Below, piece after piece: positions 1 through 8,800 of a stretch of 58,614 nucleotides of DNA. The DNA comes from Oscillospiraceae bacterium (lineage in GTDB: Bacteria; Bacillota; Clostridia; Oscillospirales; Acutalibacteraceae): assembly GCA_902792905.1 (NCBI GenBank), contig CADBBH010000013.1, positions 1-58,614 of the forward strand, given 5' to 3'. The notes beneath the pieces are model-generated. The model saw only the letters and a list, made by a program, of their open reading frames with translations. It was not told the origin of the DNA and searched no databases. Numbering within the stretch: position 1 is the stretch's first letter; each line of letters opens with the position of its first letter. A program made the translations under genes and the position numbers.

Positions 1-13
1 TTTTCTGAAGTTG

Positions 14-1282
14 TCACCTTTCGGGTGAATAACGGGATTTGGTTTTGTGATTTTGTAAGGATTCAATTCTTCGGCGTTCACGGTATTCATATAACTCTTC
101 GACAAGTTTGTCTTTTCCGCCTCGCATCTCAATTATGTCGGTAAGGCTGGTTCGCAAGGTGCTGTTCTCTTTTTCAAGCGTTTTGATTTTCTCATCCTTT
201 TCGGCAACGGTTTTGTTTTCTTCGGCCAGGCGCGTGTTTTCTTTGGTAAGAGCAATTATTGTTCTGTGCCAGGACCTGGCTTTGTCAACAATTGATTTTA
301 TCGCGTTGATGATTATCGGTATAATTCTCCTTCTGTAATCTGCGGCCGTTTCCTTTTTCTCCGGCTGAGGCAGTATACTTGATACTTTCGGAATCTCTTT
401 TTCGAAATCGCCGCGGATTGTTTTGACAAGATTCGCTGTTTCATCAAGCTCGGCCTGTGCAATGGCTTTGTCGTGAACAAGCTCGGTAATCTCATCTTCA
501 AGCACCGACTTTTCGGATTCAAGCTTATCAACCGCCATGACGCTTTTTCTGATTATGTTTTGCTTTTCTTCCTCAATATCCGATATTTCGGCTCTCAGAT
601 TCTCCGCCTGTTTTTCGAGAATGTATAAGTCTTTTTCAAGATGTTCTTTTCCCGTCTGCGGATGATATACTTCCACACCGTGATTGTTGCATATTGTCTC
701 CAATCTCTCGTTTTCGGAATGTATCCATTTTACCTGAGCGGTTCCTTTGAATGTGTCTGTAACAAAACCCATTTCCTCAAGCGCCTTTGATGAACTGACC
801 TGCTTTTTCATACCTCTCGTATAATTTGTTCCTACGGGTATGTAGTCAATATGAACATGAGGAACTCCCTGTTCGTCGGCGTGGTAGTAACAGCCGAACA
901 TATACATATTCGGATTCTTTTCCTTCCACCCTTCAACAAACTCGGTCAGAATCTCATAACTCAACTCCTCGGGTATTCTCTCTTCCATATTACCTACTGA
1001 CACAATCATTTCATAAGCGGTATGCTTCTGCTTGTCATTTCTGATTTTCTCATAATAATCGGAAATTTTGCGGTCGTTCCGTTTTTGTCTCGAATTGTAT
1101 TCAGCCACTGCGGAATCAAACAGTTTGTGATACGCTTCTTTTTCGGTAAGGTTGCAGTTAAACCAGACCTCGTGTTTGCCGTTCGGATCAATATGCGCTT
1201 CTTTGTCGGTAATACGCTTGTCACGGATATTATGCTGCCTTGCAATTTTTGTTCCGACATGGGTTGCGATTGTATAGGGCAT
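14..1282 (-). CDS. mob: MobV (Pre/Mob) family relaxase
   Basis: Plasmid mobilization/recombination relaxase that would nick oriT and pilot the transferred strand. The N-terminal domain (residues 1-200) carries the MobV motifs: HNIR...HIDP near residues 17-33 and the metal-binding HVHID at 142-146. Residues 205-410 form a long coiled coil, usual for these proteins. At 422 aa the length is normal. It starts one base after the stop of the small HTH gene, so the two are translated from one leftward message. Conjugation genes are absent, so transfer would depend on a helper element. The family call is firm; its activity is inferred. Confidence 0.9.
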   Translation of the reverse strand: MPYTIATHVGTKIARQHNIRDKRITDKEAHIDPNGKHEVWFNCNLTEKEAYHKLFDSAVAEYNSRQKRNDRKISDYYEKIRNDKQKHTAYEMIVSVGNMEERIPEELSYEILTEFVEGWKEKNPNMYMFGCYYHADEQGVPHVHIDYIPVGTNYTRGMKKQVSSSKALEEMGFVTDTFKGTAQVKWIHSENERLETICNNHGVEVYHPQTGKEHLEKDLYILEKQAENLRAEISDIEEEKQNIIRKSVMAVDKLESEKSVLEDEITELVHDKAIAQAELDETANLVKTIRGDFEKEIPKVSSILPQPEKKETAADYRRRIIPIIINAIKSIVDKARSWHRTIIALTKENTRLAEENKTVAEKDEKIKTLEKENSTLRTSLTDIIEMRGGKDKLVEELYEYRERRRIESLQNHKTKSRYSPER

Positions 1283-1283
1283 A

Positions 1284-1496
1284 TTACCTCTTCAGTATCC
1301 TGCAAACCGTCGCTTTGCTCACGCCGTAAAATGAGACAAGCTCGGCGATTGTCAGGCCCGACTCAAAATGATCTTTTCTTAACTCTTCCTCTTCTTCGGG
1401 GGAGAGTTTTCTTTTTCTCCCGCAGCTGTGATGAACAGCGGGAGTGAGCAGATACTGCAGATACCGTTTGTTGCCGTAACCCGAATTCTCCTTCAC
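1284..1496 (-). CDS. Small helix-turn-helix protein upstream of mob
   Basis: The C-terminal half (SPEEEEELRKDHFESGLTIA onward, ending SKATVCRILKR) is a resolvase/Hin-like helix-turn-helix. The GTG start used here lacks a ribosome site, while the reading frame stays open upstream to 1598, immediately behind a strong Shine-Dalgarno sequence (AGAAGGAAGG at about 1602-1611). The real protein therefore probably has about 30 more residues and a non-standard start (ATA at 1596-1598 or ATT at 1584-1586). It lies directly before mob and probably regulates it or helps at oriT. The function is inferred from fold and position only. Confidence 0.6.
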   Translation of the reverse strand: MKENSGYGNKRYLQYLLTPAVHHSCGRKRKLSPEEEEELRKDHFESGLTIAELVSFYGVSKATVCRILKR

Positions 1497-1657
1497 AAAT
1501 TCATAATGATACAGATGTGATATTGTATTTAAGAATTCATCCTTCTTTGTTTCATCGCCGTTTTCAACTTCAATGCTGAGTTTAATACTCGTTGTTATCT
1601 ACCTTCCTTCTTGTTTCAGATTTGTTTCATAATGAACATATTTTGGGCACGTGTTTC

Positions 1658-1730
1658 GTTACTGACTTATGACTGTGTCAAAAGCAGTAACTCAATACCG
1701 GTTATGACGTGCCATCACAACCGGATTGAG
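1658..1730. other. Nested inverted repeats, candidate oriT or leader structure
   Basis: Positions 1691-1730 form a long imperfect hairpin (CTCAAT-a-CCGGTT pairs with AACCGGATTGAG). An outer pair, GTTACTG (1658-1664) and CAGTAAC (1685-1691), abuts it. This sits in the untranslated stretch between the leftward promoter and the mob operon, where MobV elements usually keep oriT. No nick site was identified, so an mRNA leader structure remains possible. Confidence 0.4.
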
Positions 1731-1811
1731 GCCTGCCGGCGGCACTGAACATTTTACTCACTCCCTTCGTGATAGATTAATACTAATCATATATGCTTAG
1801 TATCTGATTAT

Positions 1812-1840
1812 AATATATCATTAAATGTTCAGTATGTCAA
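1812..1840 (-). promoter_or_regulatory. Leftward promoter of the HTH-mob operon
   Basis: On the minus strand TTGACA (1835-1840), a 17-bp spacer and TATATT (1812-1817) form a good sigma-A promoter. An inverted repeat, ATACTAA-N10-TTAGTAT (1780-1803), lies right at or after the expected start of transcription and is a likely repressor operator. Confidence 0.6.
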
Positions 1841-1871
1841 GCAGAAAATTAAACAATAATGATAAATGTGC

Positions 1872-1900
1872 TTGACATAGCAAATCCGATATGCTATGAT
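1872..1900 (+). promoter_or_regulatory. Promoter and operator of the XRE regulator gene
   Basis: TTGACA (1872-1877), 17-bp spacer, TATGAT (1895-1900) with an upstream TG. A palindrome, CATAGCA-N9-TGCTATG (1876-1898), covers the spacer and -10 box. This is the classic position for autorepression by the XRE protein encoded just downstream. Confidence 0.7.
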
Positions 1901-1932
1901 AACCTCACAGAATTAATCGCGGAGGTATTATC

Positions 1933-2328
1933 ATGGCTATATCGGAAAGGATACATTTCTTCAGGACGAAGAATAATATGACTATGAAAGAGCTGGGCAA
2001 CAGACTGGGATTCTCCGAGAAAACCGCCGATGTGAGAATCGCACAATATGAGACAGCGAAAAGATTGCCGAAAGCGGATACAACCGAAAAGCTTGCGGCA
2101 ATATTCAATGTATCACCCGAGGCATTGAATGTTCCCGACATAGACAGTTACACGGGACTTATGCATACCCTGTTTGCTCTTGAAGATATGTACGGTTTAT
2201 ACATAGATGACATAGACGGCGAACTCTGCCTAAGGTTAGACAAAACAAAAGGCACAACCTACGCCACTCTGTTTGAAATGCTTTTTGCTAGACAAAACAA
2301 AAGGCACAACCTACGCCACTCTGTTTGA
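1933..2328 (+). CDS. XRE-family regulator, frameshifted by a 52-bp tandem duplication
   Basis: N-terminal Cro/C1-type helix-turn-helix (residues 1-70, NMTMKELGNRLGFSEKTADV region), preceded by a GGAGG ribosome site. After about 118 residues the frame is thrown off by a perfect tandem duplication of 52 bp (2237-2288 and 2289-2340). The current product is therefore 131 aa with a foreign tail (RQNKRHNLRHSV). Removing one copy restores a 160-aa protein that runs on to 2467. It probably represses the divergent mob promoter and itself. The DNA-binding domain is intact, so the short form may still bind DNA. Confidence 0.8.
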   Translation: MAISERIHFFRTKNNMTMKELGNRLGFSEKTADVRIAQYETAKRLPKADTTEKLAAIFNVSPEALNVPDIDSYTGLMHTLFALEDMYGLYIDDIDGELCLRLDKTKGTTYATLFEMLFARQNKRHNLRHSV

Positions 2329-2340
2329 AATGCTTTTTGC
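2237..2340 (+). repeat. Perfect 52-bp tandem duplication inside the XRE gene
   Basis: The 52 bases at 2237-2288 recur without change at 2289-2340. Since 52 is not a multiple of three, the second copy shifts the reading frame. Confidence 0.97.
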
Positions 2341-2467
2341 CTGGAACCGGAAGAGGAAAGCGATGAGACGGGGCGAGCTGTCAAAGGAAGATTATGATAC
2401 ATTCCGATACAACTTCAAATTGTCTGATACCGATATGATTACGGCGAAGATTCCGATGGAGGAATAA
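2289..2467 (+). pseudogene. Displaced 3' part of the XRE gene
   Basis: This frame repeats LDKTKGTTYATLFEMLFA from the intact part and then continues WNRKRKAMRRGELSKEDYDT to a stop at 2465-2467. It is the natural C-terminus of the upstream regulator, now out of frame. No convincing independent ribosome site precedes it, so it is probably not translated alone. Confidence 0.75.
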
Positions 2468-2530
2468 ACCAACATCATTTCCCCATACCATTTATTTCGC
2501 TACATTTTGAAACAGAATCCAATAATATCA

Positions 2531-2565
2531 AAGGGAACGGAGAATTTGTTGTTCTCCGTTCCCTT
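2531..2565 (+). terminator. Strong hairpin after the XRE gene
   Basis: Stem AAGGGAACGGAGAA with its perfect complement and a 7-nt loop. The following base run is A-rich rather than T-rich on the plus strand, so termination efficiency is uncertain. Confidence 0.45.
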
Positions 2566-2799
2566 AAAAATGTAAGAAATACTATGATGTTTGAACTGCT
2601 TGGTTATTCCTCTTCCTATAGCAGAGTCAAAGGAAATGCCGCAATCTCTTTCAAATTAAGGGGTTGCGGCTTTAATATTAAGAGATATTACCACGATTTG
2701 CTCCGAAAATGAAAAATGCCTCTCATTATAATTATGTCCAAATCTCTATTTCCGCCCACTTTTCAATGACACAGGAAAACTTTTCGATAAGTATAAGCT

Positions 2800-2825
2800 A
2801 AGCCCGTATCTAATGATACGGGCTT
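2800..2825 (-). terminator. Terminator of the leftward surface-protein operon
   Basis: A perfect 11-bp stem (AAGCCCGTATC/GATACGGGCTT) with a TAAT loop, 25-50 bp beyond the stop of the giant surface-protein gene. On the minus strand it is followed by TTAGCTTATACTT, a moderate T-rich tail. Confidence 0.55.
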
Positions 2826-2849
2826 AAAATTGCTAATTGAAATTGTTAC

Positions 2850-5800
2850 TTAATAATTAATGGTAATCTGTTTCCATTTAAAGAGATTGAACAGGAAGTT
2901 ACTAAAGAATGAAATCAGCTTTGCAAAGAATCCGGCATCAACTTTCACGGTAAGTGTTGCAGAGTCAAGAGCCTTGGTTCCCTGTCTGACTTCAATCATA
3001 ATATTCTTTGTAGATGATACCTGACCGATGTCCGCAGAATATGTGTTGCCGTTTATTGTTGCTTCTTTGCCGTCAATATAGACTTTTGCTCCCGAAGGAA
3101 CATTGTTAAGCGTTACATTTACCGTAACAATTGTCTTGTAAGCAGCAGATTGTTCTCTGAAGTTTGCCGGAAGCTTATACTCTGAATCCGAACTGAGTTT
3201 TGTTCCTTCGGCAGTTCTGGTGTTGCCGGTTGCGCCGCAGTGCGAGCAAACTTCGGTTTCCGTGCCGTCTTTTTCGGTTGTAGCATCGTTGTTGTACTTA
3301 TAACTGAACTGATGTCCATCAAACAGACAGTCAAGCGTTTCGTTGGTTACGCTCTCATCAATTTCTTCTGCAGTGAAAACATAGTAGCTGAACGATGTGC
3401 ACTTGACTATGATGTAATCGCCGTCAACAGCATAAGCACATTTCTCGGTTCCTCCGTTTGCAAGGTAATGGATAATATTGATTGCTTTACCTTGGTTCAG
3501 CGAATTCTGACAGTTTGCAGTAAGTGATGAAATCGGAACCCGAATATACAGATACTGGTTCTCATCGAGGTTATGTATCTCCCCGCCGTTTACATCGTTG
3601 TGAAGGTCAAAAGACGCCACAGTGCTGTTGCCGTATCCCCACCGGCCGTAGGAACCTGTGTTTGCAGTCTTAAATGTCAGTATATTATCTTCGCTGTACG
3701 GACACTCCGTGCAGAAAATGTGGGTTATGGTTGCCGAATAGGTTTCATAAACCGTTGTTTCAAGCTTATGCTCACAAGCAGGCAGCGTTTCGGTATAGCT
3801 TTCGCCACAGGAGCAGATATAGGTTATCTTTCTGCTTTCGGTGCAGAGCCCAGTTGAAGAAACTTTCTTGAAATTATGAGTATGCTCACTGAACAGAGCT
3901 GTGTATTCAAGATCGAGGTAACCCATATAAGCTTCTGTGCTCGGTGACCAGCCGGTGAAGACTTTATCTGCAACATTAACCTCGGGAGGAGTAATCATCT
4001 CTCCCGTTGCATAGGTCTGAGTTATGGTTTCGTCACCTATATGCCAGATAACCGTCTTATCCTTTTCACCCAAATCGGCATAATACTTTGCAACTCTGCT
4101 GCTGACTTTTGTGCCCTCGGGAATTGTCCAGGCGGCATAATCACATACGGGAGCAACGATTTCATCACCTATGTTCATTTCGCGGATTTCGTATGTTTCG
4201 TTTCCTGTGATGAACTCAACAATACATTTGTTGCCGTCAATGGTGACTGTGGGTGAAATGAAGGTCGCTACAGTGCATCCGCCGACTATTACACCCGCCT
4301 CATCCGTATTGGTCAGGTAATCGCCCGCATTGATTGCATTTTCATTGGGGGTGACATCAAACGAGACATCTGCCTTCCAGCCCTGCTGAACATTGGTTGA
4401 GTCATAATACGCATAGGGTGTAATGTTCCTGGCCTCGATGTATGTTGTGCCGTCATCGCGTCTGTCAACAGTAATATCACTGTTTGTGATACCGTATTTG
4501 GCAATCATATTTTCACGGAAAGATTTTTCCTGAGGAACAGTCATTGTGAATTCTCTCTTGACTGTATCATAGAGAGTGACCGCGCCGAAGTTCAGCGTCT
4601 TGGCAACGCTTCTGACATAGATATTCTCAAATATCTTCTGAAGGGCGTTTTCGTCTCTTACAGTAAGGAAATATCCGTTGTTGCTGCCTTCATCAAGATG
4701 CCATATGGATGAAGCATACTTGTAGTTTGAGGAAGTCGCATGCAGGAACTTGTTGAAATTGCTTGTGGTATCGGTGGGATTTGCTTTATCGCTGATAGCT
4801 ATTGAATAAACTGTCACGCCTTGCTCTTTGAGATATTTTGAAGATGTTATTGCCTTGTTTGCAACACCTTCATCAAAAATATTCGTGGCAGTGGGTTCAC
4901 CGTCGGTAAGGAAGATTATTACTTTTTTTCTGTCAGACGCATTCTCCGAAAGCACCTTTGCTGCCATATCAAAACCAAGATCAGCTGCTGTTGCGCCTTC
5001 TGCATCGATGTTGTTGATTGCGGCAAGAATATGGCTGTAATTATCCGTTACACTCATAAGAGATTTTTTGTAAGCCGATTCTGCATTAGGATATGAAACC
5101 GGTCTGTCATTAACCGTAGTAAGGACTTCCGAGTTTTCATAATCAATATAATCACCGCTCCATTCTTTTGGCTTTGTACTTGAAGCAAAACCGACTATTG
5201 ATATTCTATGATCGGCACCGGTTTCTTCCGCGTTTTGTTTTACTGAGTTTACAAAGCTAGTAGCAGTATTGACAAGGTAGTCTCTTCTGCGCTGACCTAC
5301 AGCAGCATTTTCATCTTTGCCCATCTTATATGCCATTGAGCCGGACTGGTCAACGACAAGAACGATATCCAGAGGCTCATTTTCACCGTCAATAAGTATG
5401 CTCTTAGCATCCGAAAATGCGTTGAGTGTAATTGTAACGGCTCCGTCGCCGTTAACATCGGCAGTTTTTTCTGTCTCGATGTCGCCGGTATTATCGGTAT
5501 CTGTAATGGTGTAAATCGCCTTGATAATTATGTCCTCTGTGCCTATGGTGTAGTCTTCCCACTCACCAACATATCCATCTTTTTCGGGAACGGCAGGCTC
5601 TGCTATCGTCGTCTGACCTTCTTCGAATACTACATCCTTAACAACCGCGTATGTCCCTGTTTCATCGGTATATGAACCGTCATTATCGGGAACAACGAAT
5701 GTCGCTGTATGCGTAATTGCGTCAAAGGATGCAACAAACACAAGATTTCTTGCAGGCATCGTCGCGGGTATTTCACCGCTCCAGCCCTTGAATACCTTAC

Positions 5801-8800
5801 CTGCGATTGAAGGATCTTCAGGCCTGATTATCTCCGCACCGAAATTGAAGCTGTCAACAGTTGAACTGCCGTTAACTATCCAGGTTACGGTGTAAGAGTT
5901 AACTGTTGATGTTGCATTTGCTGCTACATTACTTGCCGGCATTTTGCCGTCTTCAAGAGCGGGAGTGAAGGCCCAGTCGGAAACTGTATAACCTTCTTTG
6001 ACCGCCTTTTCTCTCACCGTAACGGGTTCGCCGTAAAGGAAGGCGTCGGATGCGCTCTCGGCATTGGGATAATCTTCGCCGTCAAGTTTGTATGTAACTG
6101 TAAATACTCCATTATCCCAAAGCGCGTTTATTGTTCTGTTCTCTGCGGGCATGGTTGCGGGAATCTCGGCATCCCATTCTCTGAAGATGAATCCGCTGAA
6201 TTCGGGATTTGCCGGAGCGTTGATTTCACTGCCGTATTCAGCTTCGATTTCCTTATATACTGCGCCGCTGTTAACATCGCCGTATGTAAAGGTTAATTTG
6301 TAAGAATTTGCTGAAGATGTCGCATTAGCCACCACATCGCCTGCGGGCATCCTGCCGTCAACAAGAGCGGTTGTGAATTCCCAATCGGATACTGTATATC
6401 CCTCTTTGACAGCAACGGGTCTTACTGTTACTTCGCTGCCGTAGGTGAAGGTGTCAACCGCACTTTCATAAGGTGTTGCGAAATATTCTGCACCGTCAAG
6501 CTTGTATGTGACTTTGTATTCGTTGATTGCCCACAGTGCGCTGATGGTCATATCCTTCGCCGGCATTGTTGCGGGAATCTGTGAATCCCAGCCGAGGAAT
6601 GTATAGCCCTCAAATTCGGGATCGGCAACTTTTTCGATTTCAGTACCGAAATCTTCGGTTATTGTTTTGTATACGGCATTGTCTTTTACTTCGCCATACT
6701 TGAATATGATTGAATACTGCTTGACCGACCATACCGCTATATATTCAATATCTCTGTCGGGAACGGTTTCGGCAACATCAATAACCGTTTCGCCGTCTTC
6801 GCTCCAGCCGAGGAACTCATTACCATCTTTCACGGGATCTTCGGGCTTGACTATCTCATCGCCGTAGTAAAGCTCCTCGGTTGTTGTGTTTGTTCCGTCA
6901 TTGAAGGAGATGTTATGCATGTTTCTGTCAATATAAACTTTGAGAACAAGAGAGCCGTCTGCGGCGATAATGCCTTCAAGTTCGCTCTTGTCTGCATTGA
7001 GTGTAAATCCTTCGGGAACGGTATATTCCGCAGTTGCTGTTTCGCCTGTTGTTCCCTCAGAGTTTTTACTCGTCTTATCATATTCGCCGCTGAGATTCAT
7101 TGTATATGTCTCAACATCATACTTTGTATTGGTTGCAGCGGAGAATGAGCCGTTCAGAACGAGGTTTTCGGCAGGCATCTTTTCGGGCTCTTCGTTGTCC
7201 CAGTCGGAGAATATATATCCCTGTCTGGTAGGCTCATCGAGTTTTGTTACATTGGCATTGTATTCATATGTCTTTTCGTCATATTTCTCGCCGTCAACAT
7301 TGTAGGTTATGGTGTAGCTGTTGATGCTGAATACTGCGATATATTCAACATCTCTGTCGGGAACTGTTTCTTCTACATCAACGACCGTTTCGCCGTCTTC
7401 GCTCCAGCCGATAAAGCCATATCCTTCTTTTTCGGGATTTTCGGGCTTGACTATTTCATCACCATAAACAAGGTCGTCTTTTGTCTTTTCTCCGTCAACA
7501 TTCCAGGTTACGGTATGGGCATTGGGTGAGTATTTCACTGTTACCGCGATATCGTCGGCACCCATTGTGCCTTCAACTGCGGCTGCATCGGGTGTGTATC
7601 CGGTGACCTCGGGTGAGGCGACGCTGTAATCCTTGCCGTATTCAACTGCCTGTGAATATGCCTCAGGTGCAAGCTCATCCTTACCGTCGCTCATTTCATA
7701 CGTGACAGTCAGATTGTAACTGTTTTTAGTTGAAGTTGCGTTTGCAACCACATCACTTGCGGGCATCCTGCCGTCAACAAGAGCGGGAGTGAATGCCCAG
7801 CCTGAAACAGCGTAACCTTCTTTGACTGCGGCGGGTCTTACTGTTACTTCGCTGCCGTAAACTATAGTGTCAACCGCACTATCATAAGGTGTTGCGAAAT
7901 ATTCAACACCGTCAAGCTTGTATGTGATTCTGTATTCGTTGACTGACCACAGCGCGTTTATAATCAAATTCTCGGCAGGCATTGTTGTGGGTATTTCACC
8001 GTCCCAGCCGAGGAAGGTATAGCCCTCAAATTCGGGATCTGTGATTTCGTCAAGCGGCGTTCCGAAATCCTGTGTTACGGTCTTGTAAACCGCATTGTCG
8101 TTGACTTCACCATACTTTAATGTGATAGAGTAGCTGTTGACTGACCACAAAGCAGTATATTCAATGTCTCTGTCTGGCATAGTGGTAACAATATCAGCAA
8201 CGTTCTCGCCGTCTTCACTCCAGCCCAGGAATGTATATCCTTCTTTTTGCGGAATGTAATAATTGCCTATTTCAGTGTCAAAAAAATATTCGTCTGTTAA
8301 TCTAACTGTGCCGTCATCATAAGTGATTCTGTGCTTGTTACGGTCAATATATACTTTTAATATCAATGGATTATACGCATCAGCCGTCCCGCTAAGGACA
8401 CTCAATTCTTCGTTAAGATAAAAACCATCTTCAATTGTATATTCTGCGGTTACAACATCCAACCCGTTTGTTTCAAACTGTTCATCTGAAACCAATTCAT
8501 ATTCGCCGCCGGTATCCATAATATAGGTCTCTACATTATAAGAAGCTATACCTACATACCGCCAATATGCAATCAGTGATAAATCGCTGTCTTTACTATA
8601 AGTCGACCCAGGTAAATATTCTCCCGAAGCTATATTACCAAAGAGTGCTTTTTTTTGCCAATATCTGAATTGATATCCGTATCTCGTAGGAATATCGCTT
8701 GAAAGAGTTATTGACTGACCCTCATATTTTATCTGATAATCCGGTCCGCCTGTTCCTCCGTTAGCATCATATGATATGATGTATGTTCCTTCTTCGCGCT

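Larger units (their letters stand above)
2468..2849. other. Intergenic stretch with three hairpins, no convincing gene
   Basis: It holds a 14-bp perfect stem at 2531-2565, a 7-bp stem with a long loop at 2638-2670 followed by TTTAATATT, and an 11-bp stem at 2800-2825. A 30-codon open frame (2709-2801) has no ribosome site. This is the convergent boundary between the rightward XRE gene and the leftward surface-protein genes, so transcription terminators are expected. Confidence 0.5.

Noticed and set aside
2709-2801. A 30-codon open frame in the gap before the giant surface protein
   Set aside because: No ribosome site, and its end overlaps the base of a terminator stem. It may be a remnant, but coding cannot be supported.
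6940-7305. Plus-strand open frame opposite the giant surface protein
   Set aside because: Antisense shadow of the InlB repeat region with no ribosome site.
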